This document shows, one piece after another, positions 1-11,425 of a stretch of 64,000 nucleotides of DNA. This DNA is from Albula goreensis. Lineage: Eukaryota > Chordata > Actinopteri > Albuliformes > Albulidae. The stretch covers positions 27,759,001 to 27,823,000 of the forward strand of contig CM040748.1 of the NCBI GenBank assembly GCA_022829145.1, written 5' to 3'. The notes beneath the pieces were generated by a model. The model was not told the origin of the DNA. It saw only the letters and a list, made by a program, of their open reading frames with translations, and made no database searches. Positions within the stretch are counted from its first letter, which is position 1. Every line of letters begins with the position of its first letter. The position numbers and the translations under genes are program-made.

Positions 1-89
1 TTCCTTCCAGTTTTGATTGGCATTTTTTTTTGGCATCTGTTTCCACTTTAAAAAAAAAAACATTTTAAAACGTTGTTACTTCTGAGCAG

Positions 90-530
90 TGTCAAACGTA
101 CATGTGTCATTCGCAACGCTTCACGGCCAAAGCTCCGTCGCTTATCCGCTGCATGCAGATGTTTCCATGTGTACTGAATGAAAAAAAGAAAGGTTTTGAT
201 TTCGCCCGAGATACATAAACGATTAAACGGATAAAAAAGAAAGTGCCGCCAGGCGAAATAAAATGCCATCTTTCCCTTTCGGATCATCCGCCCTCCTTTT
301 TAAAAAAAAAAAAAAACGTGGGTCGATGTTTACCAAAGTTTAGATAATCTCATTTGCATATTAGATGTGATTTGCACAGTTCATTGTTGGGATTATGCTT
401 ATTGGATAACGCGTTCGCTTACCAAGCGTGGATAGATGCGCCCGGGTTTTGCATCGCAGCAGAAAGTATCATTTGCGGCGATGCTAATGAGAATACCTAT
501 GTAAATGAGGTAAAATCCAAGGCGTCAGTA
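90..530. promoter_or_regulatory. Candidate conserved non-coding element (enhancer-like island)
   Basis: This is a non-repetitive stretch with many CpGs for such an AT-rich neighbourhood. It carries a perfect POU octamer ATTTGCAT at 352-359, a second TTTGCA-type site just after it, and several TAAT cores. No open frame in it looks coding. The island structure is seen directly; the enhancer role is inferred from motif content and lack of repeats. It could also be ordinary unique sequence. Confidence 0.35.
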
Positions 531-2094
531 AAACAATACACTCATTCTTTTTGCTTTTTTTTCTTCTTTCTGGAAAATACGAGCAAGCTGGATTCATCTT
601 TCAGGCCAAGAAATCCCAGAGACGTTTGCAACGGTATATGCGTTGTGAGGCTGGTTGCCTCTAATCTTGCTGGTGTTTCGTTCTCCTCTGACAAAATTGG
701 AGAGAATGAAGGATGAGTCTCTTCTTGTGCCTTTCTATATCAACCATCTATCTGGAACAATGTTGTTTGTACAAATTATAGTAACCATACAGATGTGGCA
801 GTGGTAATTCTCTCATGAAGCAGAATTTCACAAGAATTTCCTAAGAATTTCCTCCTAAGCTTGAGCAAGGAAGGTTAGGCTGTAAATATTTCACTAACAG
901 AGAGTGCCTCATCTAGTTTCAGTTCATAACCATGTCCATCATTTCTCTTCAGTAGTTAGAACACACAAACATGTTTCGATAAAGAACTGCTGGGCACAAA
1001 CCACACCTGAGTCAGTTCATCTTGGAGGCAGAGATCTTTTGGGGCAATTCACACCAGGCTTGATGCAGTGTGAGATGCACGCAAGGCTACAGGCCAAACG
1101 AGCAAATGGACCAATTGCACTCGTTATCGAACTTCTCTATATTCATACGGTGTGCTCATCTCAGATTCCCTGGCCCAAAAATACACTCCTTCAGAGCTTT
1201 CTCTGAGTAGAGTGCAACTGCTTTGTGAACTGTTGTTTACTTACCTGTATTGCCTGCTTACACAAAAACGTGTTCAAAATTGTATGGCATTATAAAAGGA
1301 ATGTAGAGATGTAGCCGTGGACAGAATAATGACATCATGTCATGACAATGATGCAGAACAGTACATTCCGCATTCTCTGATGATCCCGTTTTGAGCTCAG
1401 GGTGTCACATGTGCATGTATGTGTGTCTGCGGGCACGTGTGCGAGAGCCTGTGTATGCATACGTGTTGGCATGCGTACGGGCTGTTTCCTCCCCTTTCCC
1501 TCCGAGGCTGAGAGGGTTCTGTTTCTGTATGTGAGACCGAGGGGGCCGCATCTGCGCCCCCCTGCAAGTCTCTCACCTCTGAACCAGGGCCCCCCTGTGT
1601 CCCTAGCGCCGGGTTTTCCATTTCATCTGCTGCAGCTGGAGAACAACACAGTGGTTTTTTTTTTTTTTTTTAAATAGTGTGCACCTGAAGGCATTCACGT
1701 ACATTGTGTCGACCTGAGGTCTCAGATATTCCACCCCCCCACCCCACCCCCTGCTGCTGTTGTCATAGGCTTTAGTATGGCTATGGGCAGCAGAATGAGA
1801 GAGTGCGAGGTATGTATTGTGAAGCAGTATAAAAGGTGATTTCAGTACCACTGTGGAAAGTACGATTTGCTTGACTATTAGACAACAGCTTTTTCAGTGA
1901 TTACTCCTATTTTGCACAGTGGAAGAATACACATTCAATCTCATTTCCCATAAAGCCAGGCAAGTTAATAAATACCCTTGAAGTAAAGAAGGTCATGGAC
2001 ACAGGATAGATTCTTGAGATGCCTCCATCGAAATGTTCACCCCTTTCCACGATATCCACTACAACGATTCTGTTGAAAAAAAAAAGCAACTGCA
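531..2094. other. Intergenic spacer with simple-sequence patches
   Basis: I see no gene here. The stretch holds a degenerate TG/CA-rich patch around 1404-1480, a T-run at 1655-1671 and a C-rich run at 1731-1751. The rest is unremarkable unique sequence, and its open frames (up to 100 codons) show no protein family. Confidence 0.6.
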
Positions 2095-2330
2095 TTTTTC
2101 AAAAATCGAGGGTGGGCCTTTCGAGCCGTGAATCGGAACATCGTCATGTCCGAATGTCTCAAACGTGCGCACCAAGGTAATTGCCGCTAAAAGAAACCGA
2201 CAGAGTTTGCTGCCATGGCGACAAAAAAAAAACAGTGGGAAAATGGAGTTTGAAGCTTCAGAGCAGAGCTGGCACATTAACCCCTCTTGACCTGCTATTC
2301 TCACCTGTAATAAAGGAGTGGGCCGCTCTG
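2095..2330. promoter_or_regulatory. Candidate conserved non-coding element
   Basis: This is a repeat-free, CpG-containing segment with a CACCTG E-box/ZEB-type site at 2302-2307 and a CATGGCGAC motif near 2214. It is interrupted only by a short A-run. The regulatory role is inferred from composition only. Confidence 0.28.
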
Positions 2331-2599
2331 CCCCCTTCCAAACACACACCCCTTGGAACAGATACCAGTGTGGCTCTTAAGTGCCTCTGCTCATTAGCCA
2401 GGCTTTATTTCCCCTCAGTGAAGGAGGCGTGAGGGGGGAAGGGGGGGTATTTATCAGACAAGCAGGGCGAAATCTCTGGTGGCCGAGAAAGAGAGGGGTA
2501 AAGAATAGAGGAAGTCGCTGTGGTGACAATGAAGCAGCATGGGGTCACAGATGCTCTCAGGTCTTTTATTTTTCGTGTTGTTTTGAGGTGGGGGGTGGG

Positions 2600-2960
2600 C
2601 TCTAGTGGAGGTGAACGGATGGCGGGAATGCCATCGGTGCATAGCCTGTGAACCCGCCGGCGAAGATTTTCCCACAGAGACGTGCGGCCGGGGGGACAGG
2701 GAAAGCAGAGATCGGCCCGACCTGTCAGTCGGCCCTGATCCTGATCCTTGATCGCGGCCCCCTCGGTGCACCTCCCTGCCCTGATGTTCGTGCGTCACGC
2801 TCGTTACCCATGTGCAGATAAGGCGGGAGGGTGCTCCCTGTCCACCCTGGCACTCAGGGGCATGCATAATCTCTGTGTGGTTCATCGTCCAGGATGGCGA
2901 ATGGGATGGGAGTATGCAGGCCCAAGCAATGCGGGAATTTTGAGAGCTGAAACAACATGT
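2600..2960. promoter_or_regulatory. GC-rich CpG-bearing island, candidate regulatory element
   Basis: CpGs cluster here far above the surrounding level (2630-2810), and the stretch ends in a GCATGCATAATC motif near 2862. No core promoter signature or downstream exon is visible, so a distal regulatory element is more likely than a promoter. A minus-strand open frame of 177 codons (2454-2987) covers it but is low-complexity Ser/His/Pro-rich sequence and resembles no family. Confidence 0.33.
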
Positions 2961-3479
2961 AATCCTTCTCATAATCGATAGTGACAACCCTCCATTTGCC
3001 CCAGTTGGACCGTGGGAGACAACACACAGAAGAATGGAGAATACGCTGGAAACAGAGGGTAAATCAAAATAGGATGTTCATGATTATTTTGTGACTGAAA
3101 AAATAAAGACATATTGAACCCAAATTGGACTAAACTACCTATTGTCTATCATAATTGTGATGCAGTGTCTTTGCTGTCCTACTAGTTTTAAGCATATACA
3201 TTAACATTGTTCTTGGGAATTTTTTGCATCACTTGAATTCCTTGAATGCAGCAGTTTTAGAAAAGCTATGGAAATTTGTATTCACAAATTTGTATACACA
3301 AATCTATATTTGCTCCACCAAGTTCATATCAAGTCATATCAGTGTTTATTTGTAAAAGCATGATTTTACGATTCATTGTAAAATATCCCTCGCTTTTATA
3401 ATAGTTATACCTATCCACATCTATGGAAATGTGGTAATGCTCACTAAAAACTAGCTATGTTTGCACACAGAAGGTTGAA
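2961..3479. other. AT-rich spacer, nothing recognised
   Basis: This is unique AT-rich DNA with no coding signal, no clear repeat family and no motif cluster. Confidence 0.6.
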
Positions 3480-3640
3480 ACCCGCCTCACAGAATGCAGA
3501 CACGTGCAATGCGAGGACAGCAAAAGCAGAAACACAGCTGATCACACGATGTAGCGAAATAAAGGTTTTTAAATCGATGATTAAAATAGAACATTCGGGA
3601 GCTGCGCCCTATTCTTCTGCTCCGTTTTTTTAAAAAACAC
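3480..3640. promoter_or_regulatory. Candidate conserved non-coding element
   Basis: This is a short, repeat-free, CpG-bearing segment with an ATCGATGATTAAAA motif near 3572 (CUX/homeodomain-like). The role is inferred from motif content; evidence is weak. Confidence 0.25.
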
Positions 3641-4980
3641 ATCTCTCTGAATGCAGCGGTACATAATCCCCAGCCCACTTTAGAGAAGAGAGGTATTATT
3701 AAGCTGACCTAAACAAGCAGAAGAAGAATAGGACAATGCCTTTATATAAACACTTGTGCACCGCGTTCTGGAATAGAGATGTCTGGGTCTTCTGGTCGTA
3801 TTGATTGGCGAGCTCTTTGAGAACAAAGAGTTAATCCCTGAAAGACGAACAGCAGAGGTTCCTCCTAAGTCATGAAAGTTTAAAATGTTTTCTTTTTTTT
3901 GTCTGGCCCCTGTGAGACATGTTCTCAGTGTAGCTGGCTGTGTGACCTCGGGCACATTTGAGCTTCAATACTGAACCCTATTTATCCTACACTGAACAAG
4001 TCAATACCTATTATTAGTTACTGTTGGCCTATACACAGAGTTATGGGAACGGAATACAGGCTTCGAGATGAAGGAGGGAGGGAGCAGGAAAGAGTGTTAA
4101 ATCCTAGTAGCTTCAAACCTTTATTTTTTCTCTCTGTTTCTAAAAATGTTTTCCACTGCAAAACGTGGTTAATTGCACAAGAATGACAACAATAAATAAG
4201 GGACCTGTAACATATCGATATATAAAACAAAATTTCTTTGTGTTTTGAAAGAAAAGATGTTGAATTATGGCTAGATGCTCATTCAAGCATGATCTCCATC
4301 CTGGCCTCCGCTGACTGGTGCTATGCAGAGCTGTACAGATCGCATATTGGGACTGAACATTTTACTGCGCTTAGTACTACTAACTGATCAAAGGAAAAGG
4401 CAAAAAAAGTAGACACTTTTTTGAATTTTAGGAAATAAATCATACTGTAAGTAAAAAAAAAAACATTATCAAGTTGATTTTTTAAAAAATCAATTACATT
4501 TAGAGTAACCAAAACTCGAAATGGAGAGGAATTTTTTTTTTTGAATATTCCATTTTATAGTTAACTAGGCTGAAAAATCTTAAAAGATGATCACAGTTCT
4601 TTATCTTTCAGGTCTCGTTCAGTTCTGAAGCACTGAATATCAACAGCACATGATCATCTGCTTTTATTCCAGCGATTGATTGAGTATGCTGAACTCAGAA
4701 CACAGAACATCAACTGTGCTCAAACGGACACTGTTTATTCATTGTTGAGCAGCTTTCAACACCCTTGAGATTAAGTGTTATTTTTTTCAGAGTTAAGTTC
4801 CCCACCAACAGCCTAACCCCAAAGTTCCAGGAATTTCCAAGGCCAGCTTTCAGAACTGATTTGTGGAAACTGCGCACAGGAAAGTAAAAACAGTAGGGCT
4901 ACGGGCCTTGCCAAGGTCTGTTCTGTGTCAAATTTGTTTCTTAGTCTAAGACTCCCTGGCATTCATTTTCAAAAGCTCTT
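3641..4980. other. AT-rich spacer with a perfect AT palindrome
   Basis: No gene is seen. The only structure I note is a perfect 20-bp palindrome at 4474-4493 (arm TTGATTTTTT). Short A- and T-runs lie nearby. Confidence 0.55.
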
Positions 4981-5080
4981 TGTTTGAACAGCCTACAGAC
5001 CTGGCTCATTTGCATCTCTCCCGCAGTAGACTTGGGAAATTGTTGCTGATTACACGCATGTGTACTGTACAAAACTCTGT
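4981..5080. promoter_or_regulatory. Octamer-containing short candidate element
   Basis: A perfect octamer ATTTGCAT lies at 5008-5015, followed within 60 bp by CpG-bearing unique sequence. One 8-bp match is expected by chance about once per 65 kb per orientation, so this is suggestive only. Confidence 0.2.
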
Positions 5081-5925
5081 CAGCAACGTTCTACTGTTTC
5101 ATACAGGATGGAAGTGATGGACCTGCATTTTTATCACACATTTTTGGTGCTTTTTTTCTGACTGTGGTCGACGTACATCCTGTCATTGCTTTAAGCCAAT
5201 CCTTGTGCTTAAAGATTTCACATGATCGACGGATGGTGTTGGTGGAGACATATACCTAAACCTAAGATGTCCACTGGTGATGGTTCGGCCCCCCCTTCCT
5301 CTCCCATTTGGAGAGGAGACTTCTCCTTGGCAACCCGCACTGCTGTTGGTTTTTTAGGTATCCTTCACTGCCGAGACACTGATTCAACATGACGAATGCA
5401 CTTCTGGGGAAGAGAGGAAAAACAGAGACCCCTTCATGACTGAAGTCACTATGAGTTGAACTGTCCTGCACAAATAGGAGGTTTTGGGCAGACTGCATTG
5501 TCACTGAGAGTGGCCAGTCCTATTCCTTTCAGCAAACATGTCCCTGTTAACAACGATAAGAGGGTGAATGTGTCACCTGAGAGAGAGGGATAAAGAGAGA
5601 GAGACAGAGAGTGCTGAAATGTGTTTGCTGAGACTAAGTAGAGTGAGGCAACCCAAGCCACACTGTCAGAGATACTATTTGTTTTCATTCCAACCAAAGC
5701 CCCTTAGTTTCATATCTGCATGCTGAAATTAAGCGCTGTGATTCCACATTTTGGAAGGTTGCAGAGACCATGGACTGGAGAGCTATGGGCCCATAGAATC
5801 CTACACCTGAGAGATAGAGTGCTCTAAGGTGTGGGAGGGCATGACTTTTCATCTTGTGGGTAAGTGATGGATACATTACTCCCCTCAGTGTTTTGATATC
5901 AGATCTTGTTTTCTTGTTTTTTAAA
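5081..5925. other. Spacer, nothing recognised
   Basis: Unique sequence with a short GA-rich patch at about 5580-5610. Open frames here are short and resemble no family. Confidence 0.55.
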
Positions 5926-6240
5926 GCCACGGTCAAGTCAATGCAACAATGCCCAGCGCTCGCTTTTTCGACGTCACTCGTCCTCAAAAACCCGCCACAA
6001 CAGAATTTTGCTGTACATCCCCTCGCCGGGCCCTTAGCACGAGGGGTACCCGACAGGAAGACAGACGGCCAGGGGGACCACAGCTGAAGCCGCTCCTAAA
6101 CCGAGCCCTATCTGCAGGAGACAGGCCTCCTCGGCCCGTGACCCAAACGGTGCTGCTGGGGCTTTGCACTCCTCTGACACTATCTCCAGAGGAATTTGTG
6201 CCCTGTCTGTCTGGGGCTGTTTCTGGACAACAGCAGCATC
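5926..6240. promoter_or_regulatory. GC-rich CpG-bearing island, candidate regulatory element
   Basis: This is a dense CpG cluster (5955-6150) in otherwise AT-leaning DNA, without repeats. It includes a CRE-like GACGTCA core near 5970. No exon or core promoter could be defined next to it. The regulatory role is inferred. Confidence 0.33.
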
Positions 6241-6769
6241 ACGTCGGGACCCAGTTAAGAGGCTCTTTGTTTTCTTTTCTTCCTTTTGGAGCATGATCAC
6301 CCCCCCCAAACCTTTCTCACCCCTGTGAACACCGACCGCCTGCCACCCGCCCCCACTACCACAAACTCACTGGGAGTCATGACAGCCTTTTTTGAGCGCT
6401 GATGTGGGGACCAGGCATCGCTATGGAGAGGGGGCCATCTCTCCGCACCCATCCAGACAGCCCTTGTGTTTGTCTGCCCCAGCACTGAGGGACAGTCCCT
6501 AATCTCATTACCTCACTAGCGTACAGCTCCAAAGCCATCTCTTTCAAACCAATCTCCACACAGTACTCAACCCACTCCCGGGATGTACAGATGACAAACA
6601 CAAGGGCGTCAAGCTGTCCTTCCCCCACTACCCCTCACGATCGAGAAACCAAGCTCAACTATTTATTACTGAAGACTGGTCTTTCCAAAATATTACTCGT
6701 AGCAGAAAATTATTTTGATGTTTATTTAGTTTCTATTGTTTTAACTGGACCCCTAATTTCCTCCAGAGC
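6241..6769. other. C-rich spacer, nothing recognised
   Basis: Contains a C-run at about 6299-6308 and pyrimidine-rich, low-complexity sequence to about 6370. The overlapping short open frames on both strands look like chance. Confidence 0.5.
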
Positions 6770-7000
6770 TGCAGGAAGTAAAGCAGGTGACATAATCCTG
6801 TCTTTTGGCACAGCAGAAAGCGCTGGTTACAGTGGCTGGCAGTGTGTGAATGGAAAGATTTGCTTAATTAAACTGATCCAGGTCTGTGGGAACAGTAGCA
6901 TGGCATTTCTTAAGCTCTTGTCAAATGTAGTTCTGTGCGAGGCCACTGACCTGGGATCATTTTATCTGAGGCGCTCACAATGTGTCAGGCCATATGTGCC
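6770..7000. promoter_or_regulatory. Candidate conserved non-coding element
   Basis: This is a repeat-free segment with a perfect TTAATTAA homeodomain palindrome at 6864-6871, flanked by balanced-composition unique sequence. It lies inside a 152-codon plus-strand open frame (6591-7049) that has no recognisable domain, so a non-coding reading is preferred. The role is inferred from motifs. Confidence 0.35.
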
Positions 7001-7239
7001 TTTTTGTTTATGTGTCGGGAGTAACATTTTGAATGCTAGTATGCAGTGATGCTTAGTGATTTTGTAGAGAAAGAGTATTGAAAAAGTAAAAGAATGAATA
7101 ATAATAATAATCATTATCAAACAGATGACTATTTTATTTGATTTAAATAGATTTAAATTTGACTGGTGAGAGATGATCGGAAACTATTGTCACCTAATGA
7201 AACAGCAATCTCCTTTAAAGGTATATAACACACTAATGA

Positions 7240-7405
7240 CCTGATTTCCTAAAGCATTTAGTACCCACAAAACTGATTTGCTGATGATGAAAGTATGTGA
7301 TTGGTTGAGGTAGTGTGTAGGTGTATTCTCCAATTACAAATCATATCATTGAAATTTCATGTGCACAAATTTGAACATGCGTTTAAAAAGCTTTGATAAA
7401 TCTGG
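7240..7405. repeat. Possible MITE-like unit with imperfect inverted ends
   Basis: The segment starts with CCTGATTTCCTAAAGC (7240-7255) and ends with GCTTTGATAAATCTGG (7390-7405), which are inverted relative to each other at about 12 of 16 positions. The interior is AT-rich and has no coding potential. This could be a degraded miniature inverted-repeat element; chance similarity is possible. Confidence 0.25.
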
Positions 7406-7459
7406 TGCTCGCAGTACAAACCGTGGATCTAAATTTATTTGGTGTTAATTCTTTGCTGT

Positions 7460-7965
7460 GCTGGAGAACTAGCAAGGCCTGTGACCTCCTCAGTCGCATT
7501 GTTAAACATTCGGCGCTGGGCTGGGAAGTCCCCAGTGTTTGCCCATGCTAACAGTAGCCTGGCGCTGTGTGAAGCTCTTCTGCCCAAGGCAACGAAAGGT
7601 CTCTGTGATGCCGGACAATGCACCTTATTTGCTGAGGGATATTATCTACCCTGCGCTCCGTCCCTTCCTGTGACAGGAAGTAATGGGCCACTTTTGATAA
7701 ACAAAGACTCCGGGTGCGCGGATGGCCCTGGTTTGACAGTGACTGAATGGGGGCGAGATCCAAAGTGACAGGACCCAGCAGGAAGGGTACACAGACGCTG
7801 GTGTTGAAACAGTCGCCGGTGAGGGCGACGCAACATCGCAACCTGTCAGCTCACCTGCGAGCGTTTCATAAACCCTCGTCCCATCGCCACGGATACGCTG
7901 AACACCTCATGACGGACGCAGCTCCAGATTTTCATCCTGTGCCGCCGCGAGTGTCTTGTGAAGTA
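7460..7965. promoter_or_regulatory. CpG-bearing island, candidate regulatory element
   Basis: Composition rises to moderate GC with many CpGs, and repeats are absent. A GATAAACAAAG forkhead-like site lies near 7697. Short open frames overlap on both strands, none of them family-like. It ends just before a microsatellite. The role is inferred. Confidence 0.3.
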
Positions 7966-8020
7966 GAGGTGAGGACGCTCATTATCACCCTTTTCACACT
8001 TGCGGATGAGAGCCTAGAAG

Positions 8021-8051
<31 letters not shown>

Positions 8052-8092
8052 AATATATATAGAGGGGCATATATATATATAGATAGATATAT
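8021..8092. repeat. Compound (AC)n-(AT)n microsatellite
   Basis: An (AC)10 run at 8021-8040 passes directly into interrupted AT/ATAT repeats to about 8092. The transition is read directly from the sequence. Confidence 0.95.
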
Positions 8093-9619
8093 GGGGGTGG
8101 TAATTGATATTTGTATGTCTTTATGACTTCCAGAAAACCTGAAAATGCTTGCATTTGTTTTGATGTAAGTGTAGATTGGCCCTGTTAGTTCTGTTACACA
8201 AAAACTGAATAAATTATGTATGCTTTTTTTGTGGAAAAAAGCAAGAGTAAAGTTAGATGAAATTATCACTTAGTCCACCTACTTAAATAGAACCAGAATC
8301 AAAATCAAACCCCGATATGCAAAAACAGGAGTTGGGGACTTATGTGATAGCACAAGCAACCATAATTCACTCCTGACCAAATGCAGAACGTAAAGGTTAA
8401 GAAGGAGAAAACAGGCTGGATAGCAGGCGATATAATTCTTCCCCAGCCTCGACATTTTCTCCTCCTCTTTAATTCCCTCCTATGTAATTCCCATGGTACT
8501 GAAGTACTTAACGCTGGAAATTGCCCTGTTTCTGAATTCTGACTCGCAGGCATGCAAACATGCATGCACGGATGCATGTGCAGTATGCGAATTTACACGG
8601 AGGGGAGCACCCTCACTAGCATGCTCGCACATGAGCCAAATTTCATACACTTCCTCATAATTCTGCAAAGTCTGCATTAGGCTCTTACGGTGAAGTATTT
8701 TGGGGTTTTTTTGTTCCAGAGAAATCTAGAATGTTGTAAAATTTCAATGTTATTAATTTAATTTGTATTCAGGAAAGTTACCCTGTATGAGGAGGCAACC
8801 TGCTGACAGTGGGAAACATGGGTCACTCTTGGCTATGGTTCAGTGGAGGGTTACTCTGTGCTGGCCGCCTGACCTGCAGAGTGATGTTTTGGAGCTTGGG
8901 CCTAGAGTTGCATCATTAGAGCACATGTACATGGATAAAAAAACATGTAGAGTTTATTGTGTGTTTTCCCCATTTAGTATTCTCATTAGACCAACATTCT
9001 TCAAACTATTTGAAATAAATACAGGTCCATTGGGAGTATTAAACAAGAGAGTTATTACAGTGAGCAGTACACTACTGGAAGTTCTCTTTTTTGTATCTTA
9101 ATGATGTAGTGTTTGCTTATACTGTAACTCTTACATCAACCTGACTGACATTCAATTCAAACAGTAACATTTCAATACTTTGATGAAAAATAGTAGAACA
9201 ATCCCATACACAATCACTGTAGCAACCCAGCATAAACAGTGACACAGGTGCACTTTTCAGGAAAACTATAAATGCAGTACTCAGAATACCTTGAAATCAT
9301 ACAAAACACATTTGTATACAAATTTTAAATGAGAAGGCTATATGTTGCCTGTGATATTATCCTTGGATCTGGCAACTACATACATTTTGGCGATCATTAC
9401 AAGGACTATAGACATTTTATTGAGTGTAGATTTATAGCCTGTAGTGTGCGAATCAATAATTGTGAGCACAGTATGGCGAAGAGTGCTGCGACTTTGCACC
9501 TATATTAACTCCCAGAATGCAGTTCCAGTTCAGTGTTCCATATGATACATAAATGAAAGGGGAGTCATTATGGGCCTGTAAATACATATTCCGTATAATA
9601 CAAAAAATGGGATGAATGG
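8093..9619. other. AT-rich spacer, nothing recognised
   Basis: Long unique AT-rich stretch. A GCATGCA-rich patch lies at about 8549-8578. No exon, repeat family or motif cluster could be supported. Confidence 0.55.
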
Positions 9620-9800
9620 CAAGAAATTCATGCTCTTCTATTAACGGCTGAACTGCTTCAGCTGAAGAGTCTGTTCAAGTGTTTTGCATTTCAACAAACA
9701 GCCAGAAAGCAGTGAGCTGCTGAAACGGTCGTCACACAAATTGCTCCGCTTCCTTATTAGCCTCGGGAAATTGTGTATGTTGCGCACAGAAATAAAACCA
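9620..9800. promoter_or_regulatory. Candidate conserved non-coding element
   Basis: This is a repeat-free segment with balanced composition and scattered CpGs, including a CTGCTTCAGCTGAAGAG stretch near 9653 that holds the E-box-like palindrome TTCAGCTGAA. The role is inferred only. Confidence 0.3.
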
Positions 9801-10089
9801 GCAATGGTTGACTATCTTTTATGAAGGATTGCAGATGCCACACACACTACAGATGTAGATGTAACTCGTTTTCTGAAAAGTGTCTATTAGATTTCTGCAT
9901 GACATTAAATTTCTGCGTCTGTGTGTCGGGGGGAGTTTATCTGTGTTTAAAATCTCTTTAGCCTTTAGCTGTCAACAGCTGTAAAGAAAAAGAAAAAAGT
10001 GAAAGAGGGACAGAAAGTACACACAGCTTCTTTTTTTGTTTTTTGTCACCGAGGGACACTTATTTGCCCATTGGATGTTGACCCGGTTT

Positions 10090-10380
10090 TGAGACACAGC
10101 TGTGAAGGAATGCAGAAGTCTGAGCTCTTCACTGTAGGGCGCTACGGCCGAGAGGGAGGGACATTTTTTCGCTTGAAAGCGCTGTCTGTCGGACCGCCAC
10201 CTCGGGAGCCCAGGCCGTCGCTGTCAGAATGATGTTTGTCTGGTGCGTTTAGCGTCGCAGGGTGAGAGGGGAATGCCGCTGAGCCACAGTTCAGCTCCCT
10301 TGGAACGGGGGGCCCTATACCGCGCTGTCTTCGGGCACCCACTCCATGCCACTCGACGTTAGCGTTAACCGTTCACATAC
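10090..10380. promoter_or_regulatory. CpG-rich island, candidate regulatory element
   Basis: A CpG-dense, repeat-free stretch immediately upstream of a long TG microsatellite. It includes GGCGCTACGG near 10138 and CGACGTTAGCGTTAACCG near 10355. No promoter elements or exon could be assigned. The role is inferred. Confidence 0.3.
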
Positions 10381-10417
10381 GTCCCTCCATTACTCATTCA
10401 TTTTCTTCAGTTTATGC

Positions 10418-10420
<3 letters not shown>

Positions 10421-10462
<42 letters not shown>
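10421..10462. repeat. (TG)21 microsatellite
   Basis: An uninterrupted TG dinucleotide run of 42 bases. Confidence 0.98.
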
Positions 10463-10465
<3 letters not shown>

Positions 10466-10530
10466 ATAGGGAGGGGTCTGCAGCCCTCCAGCCACCGTGT
10501 TAACAAACATCACAAATGTAAATGACTCAC

Positions 10531-10578
10531 ATAATAATAATAATAGTAATAATAATAATAATAATAGTGATAATAATA
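10531..10578. repeat. (AAT)n microsatellite, interrupted
   Basis: A run of ATA/AAT triplets with a few G interruptions. It lies about 70 bp after the TG run. Confidence 0.9.
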
Positions 10579-11199
10579 TGCCTGATAGGTTTTATACTAA
10601 TTTTTAAAAAGTGCAGTTAGCACGTATTAGCACGTATTGGCTCCGTGTCTCCCTGTTGTCAGCTGTTGGTGGCAGTCACACGTCTCCTAGCTAGCACACA
10701 CCACACGCAAGGCTGCGTGAAACACAGGGATGCCTGTGAAAAGCTGCCACTTGATTATCGTTAAGAACAGTCATTACTGTCCAGCTATCCTTGACTCTCC
10801 TCATCCTCACCCCTCCACCTCAGTCTCCCGAAGTCTCAGCGCCACCTTTCCTTAACCCCCAGGCCTCACTCTCCCCAACTCTCTGCTATATTTCAAGTCC
10901 CGTTCCCAGCTTCCATACTCAGTTCCAAGGCCTGGCATGCAGCTCTGCTAATATGTCTGAAACTGTAAAACAGAAGCTTTAAGCAGACATCACAGAAATC
11001 AGCTGATCTCCAAAGAGCTGGACCAGGGAGTGTGATGTAAATCGCTAAAGAGCTGTATGTCCCGTTTCTGCTATATGAGGTTTTAATCAAGTCCAAAGGA
11101 ACGTTTAAAGCCTGTCCACACCTCCTTACAGTGAGCCTGTGTAAATCTTGGGGTAAGTTTCAAACGTGTGTGAGCGGTAGAATTTGTGCTGCCTTCCAA
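10579..11199. other. Spacer with a small direct repeat
   Basis: Contains two adjacent TTAGCACGTATT-like units near 10617-10638, an E-box-like direct repeat. A CTC-rich low-complexity patch follows at about 10790-10900. No gene is seen. Confidence 0.5.
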
Positions 11200-11425
11200 A
11201 CTAGAGCCTGCCATGCAAGCTTGTAATCCGACCCCCTGTCTGTATGCAAAGTTTACCACATCAACCGAGAGTCGGTCAGCACTTCAGTCTTGAGATCGCT
11301 CATTTGCCAGGAAAAAAAGGGAGAAAGAACGAATGCAATGAAGAAACGGCCACATGAATGCGATTTACTTTAAACAGCTAGAACCAGGCAGAGCGTTCGG
11401 GCTAACCGCCCTGGCACTTCTTCTG
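11200..11425. promoter_or_regulatory. Candidate conserved non-coding element
   Basis: Repeat-free segment with CpGs and TATGCAAAG at about 11243, an octamer-like site. The role is inferred. Confidence 0.27.

Noticed and set aside
1540-1580. CTCF-like GCGCCCCCCTG match
   Set aside because: Only the C-rich core matches; the flanking positions of the motif do not fit.
2454-2987. 177-codon minus-strand open frame
   Set aside because: Ser/His/Pro-rich sequence set by GC-rich composition over a CpG island; no family resemblance.
6591-7049. 152-codon plus-strand open frame
   Set aside because: Covers a TTAATTAA-bearing island; no domain and no codon-like pattern.
7300-7325. GAGGTAGTGTGTAGGTG as a let-7-like sequence
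   Set aside because: Matches the seed only; no hairpin partner lies nearby.
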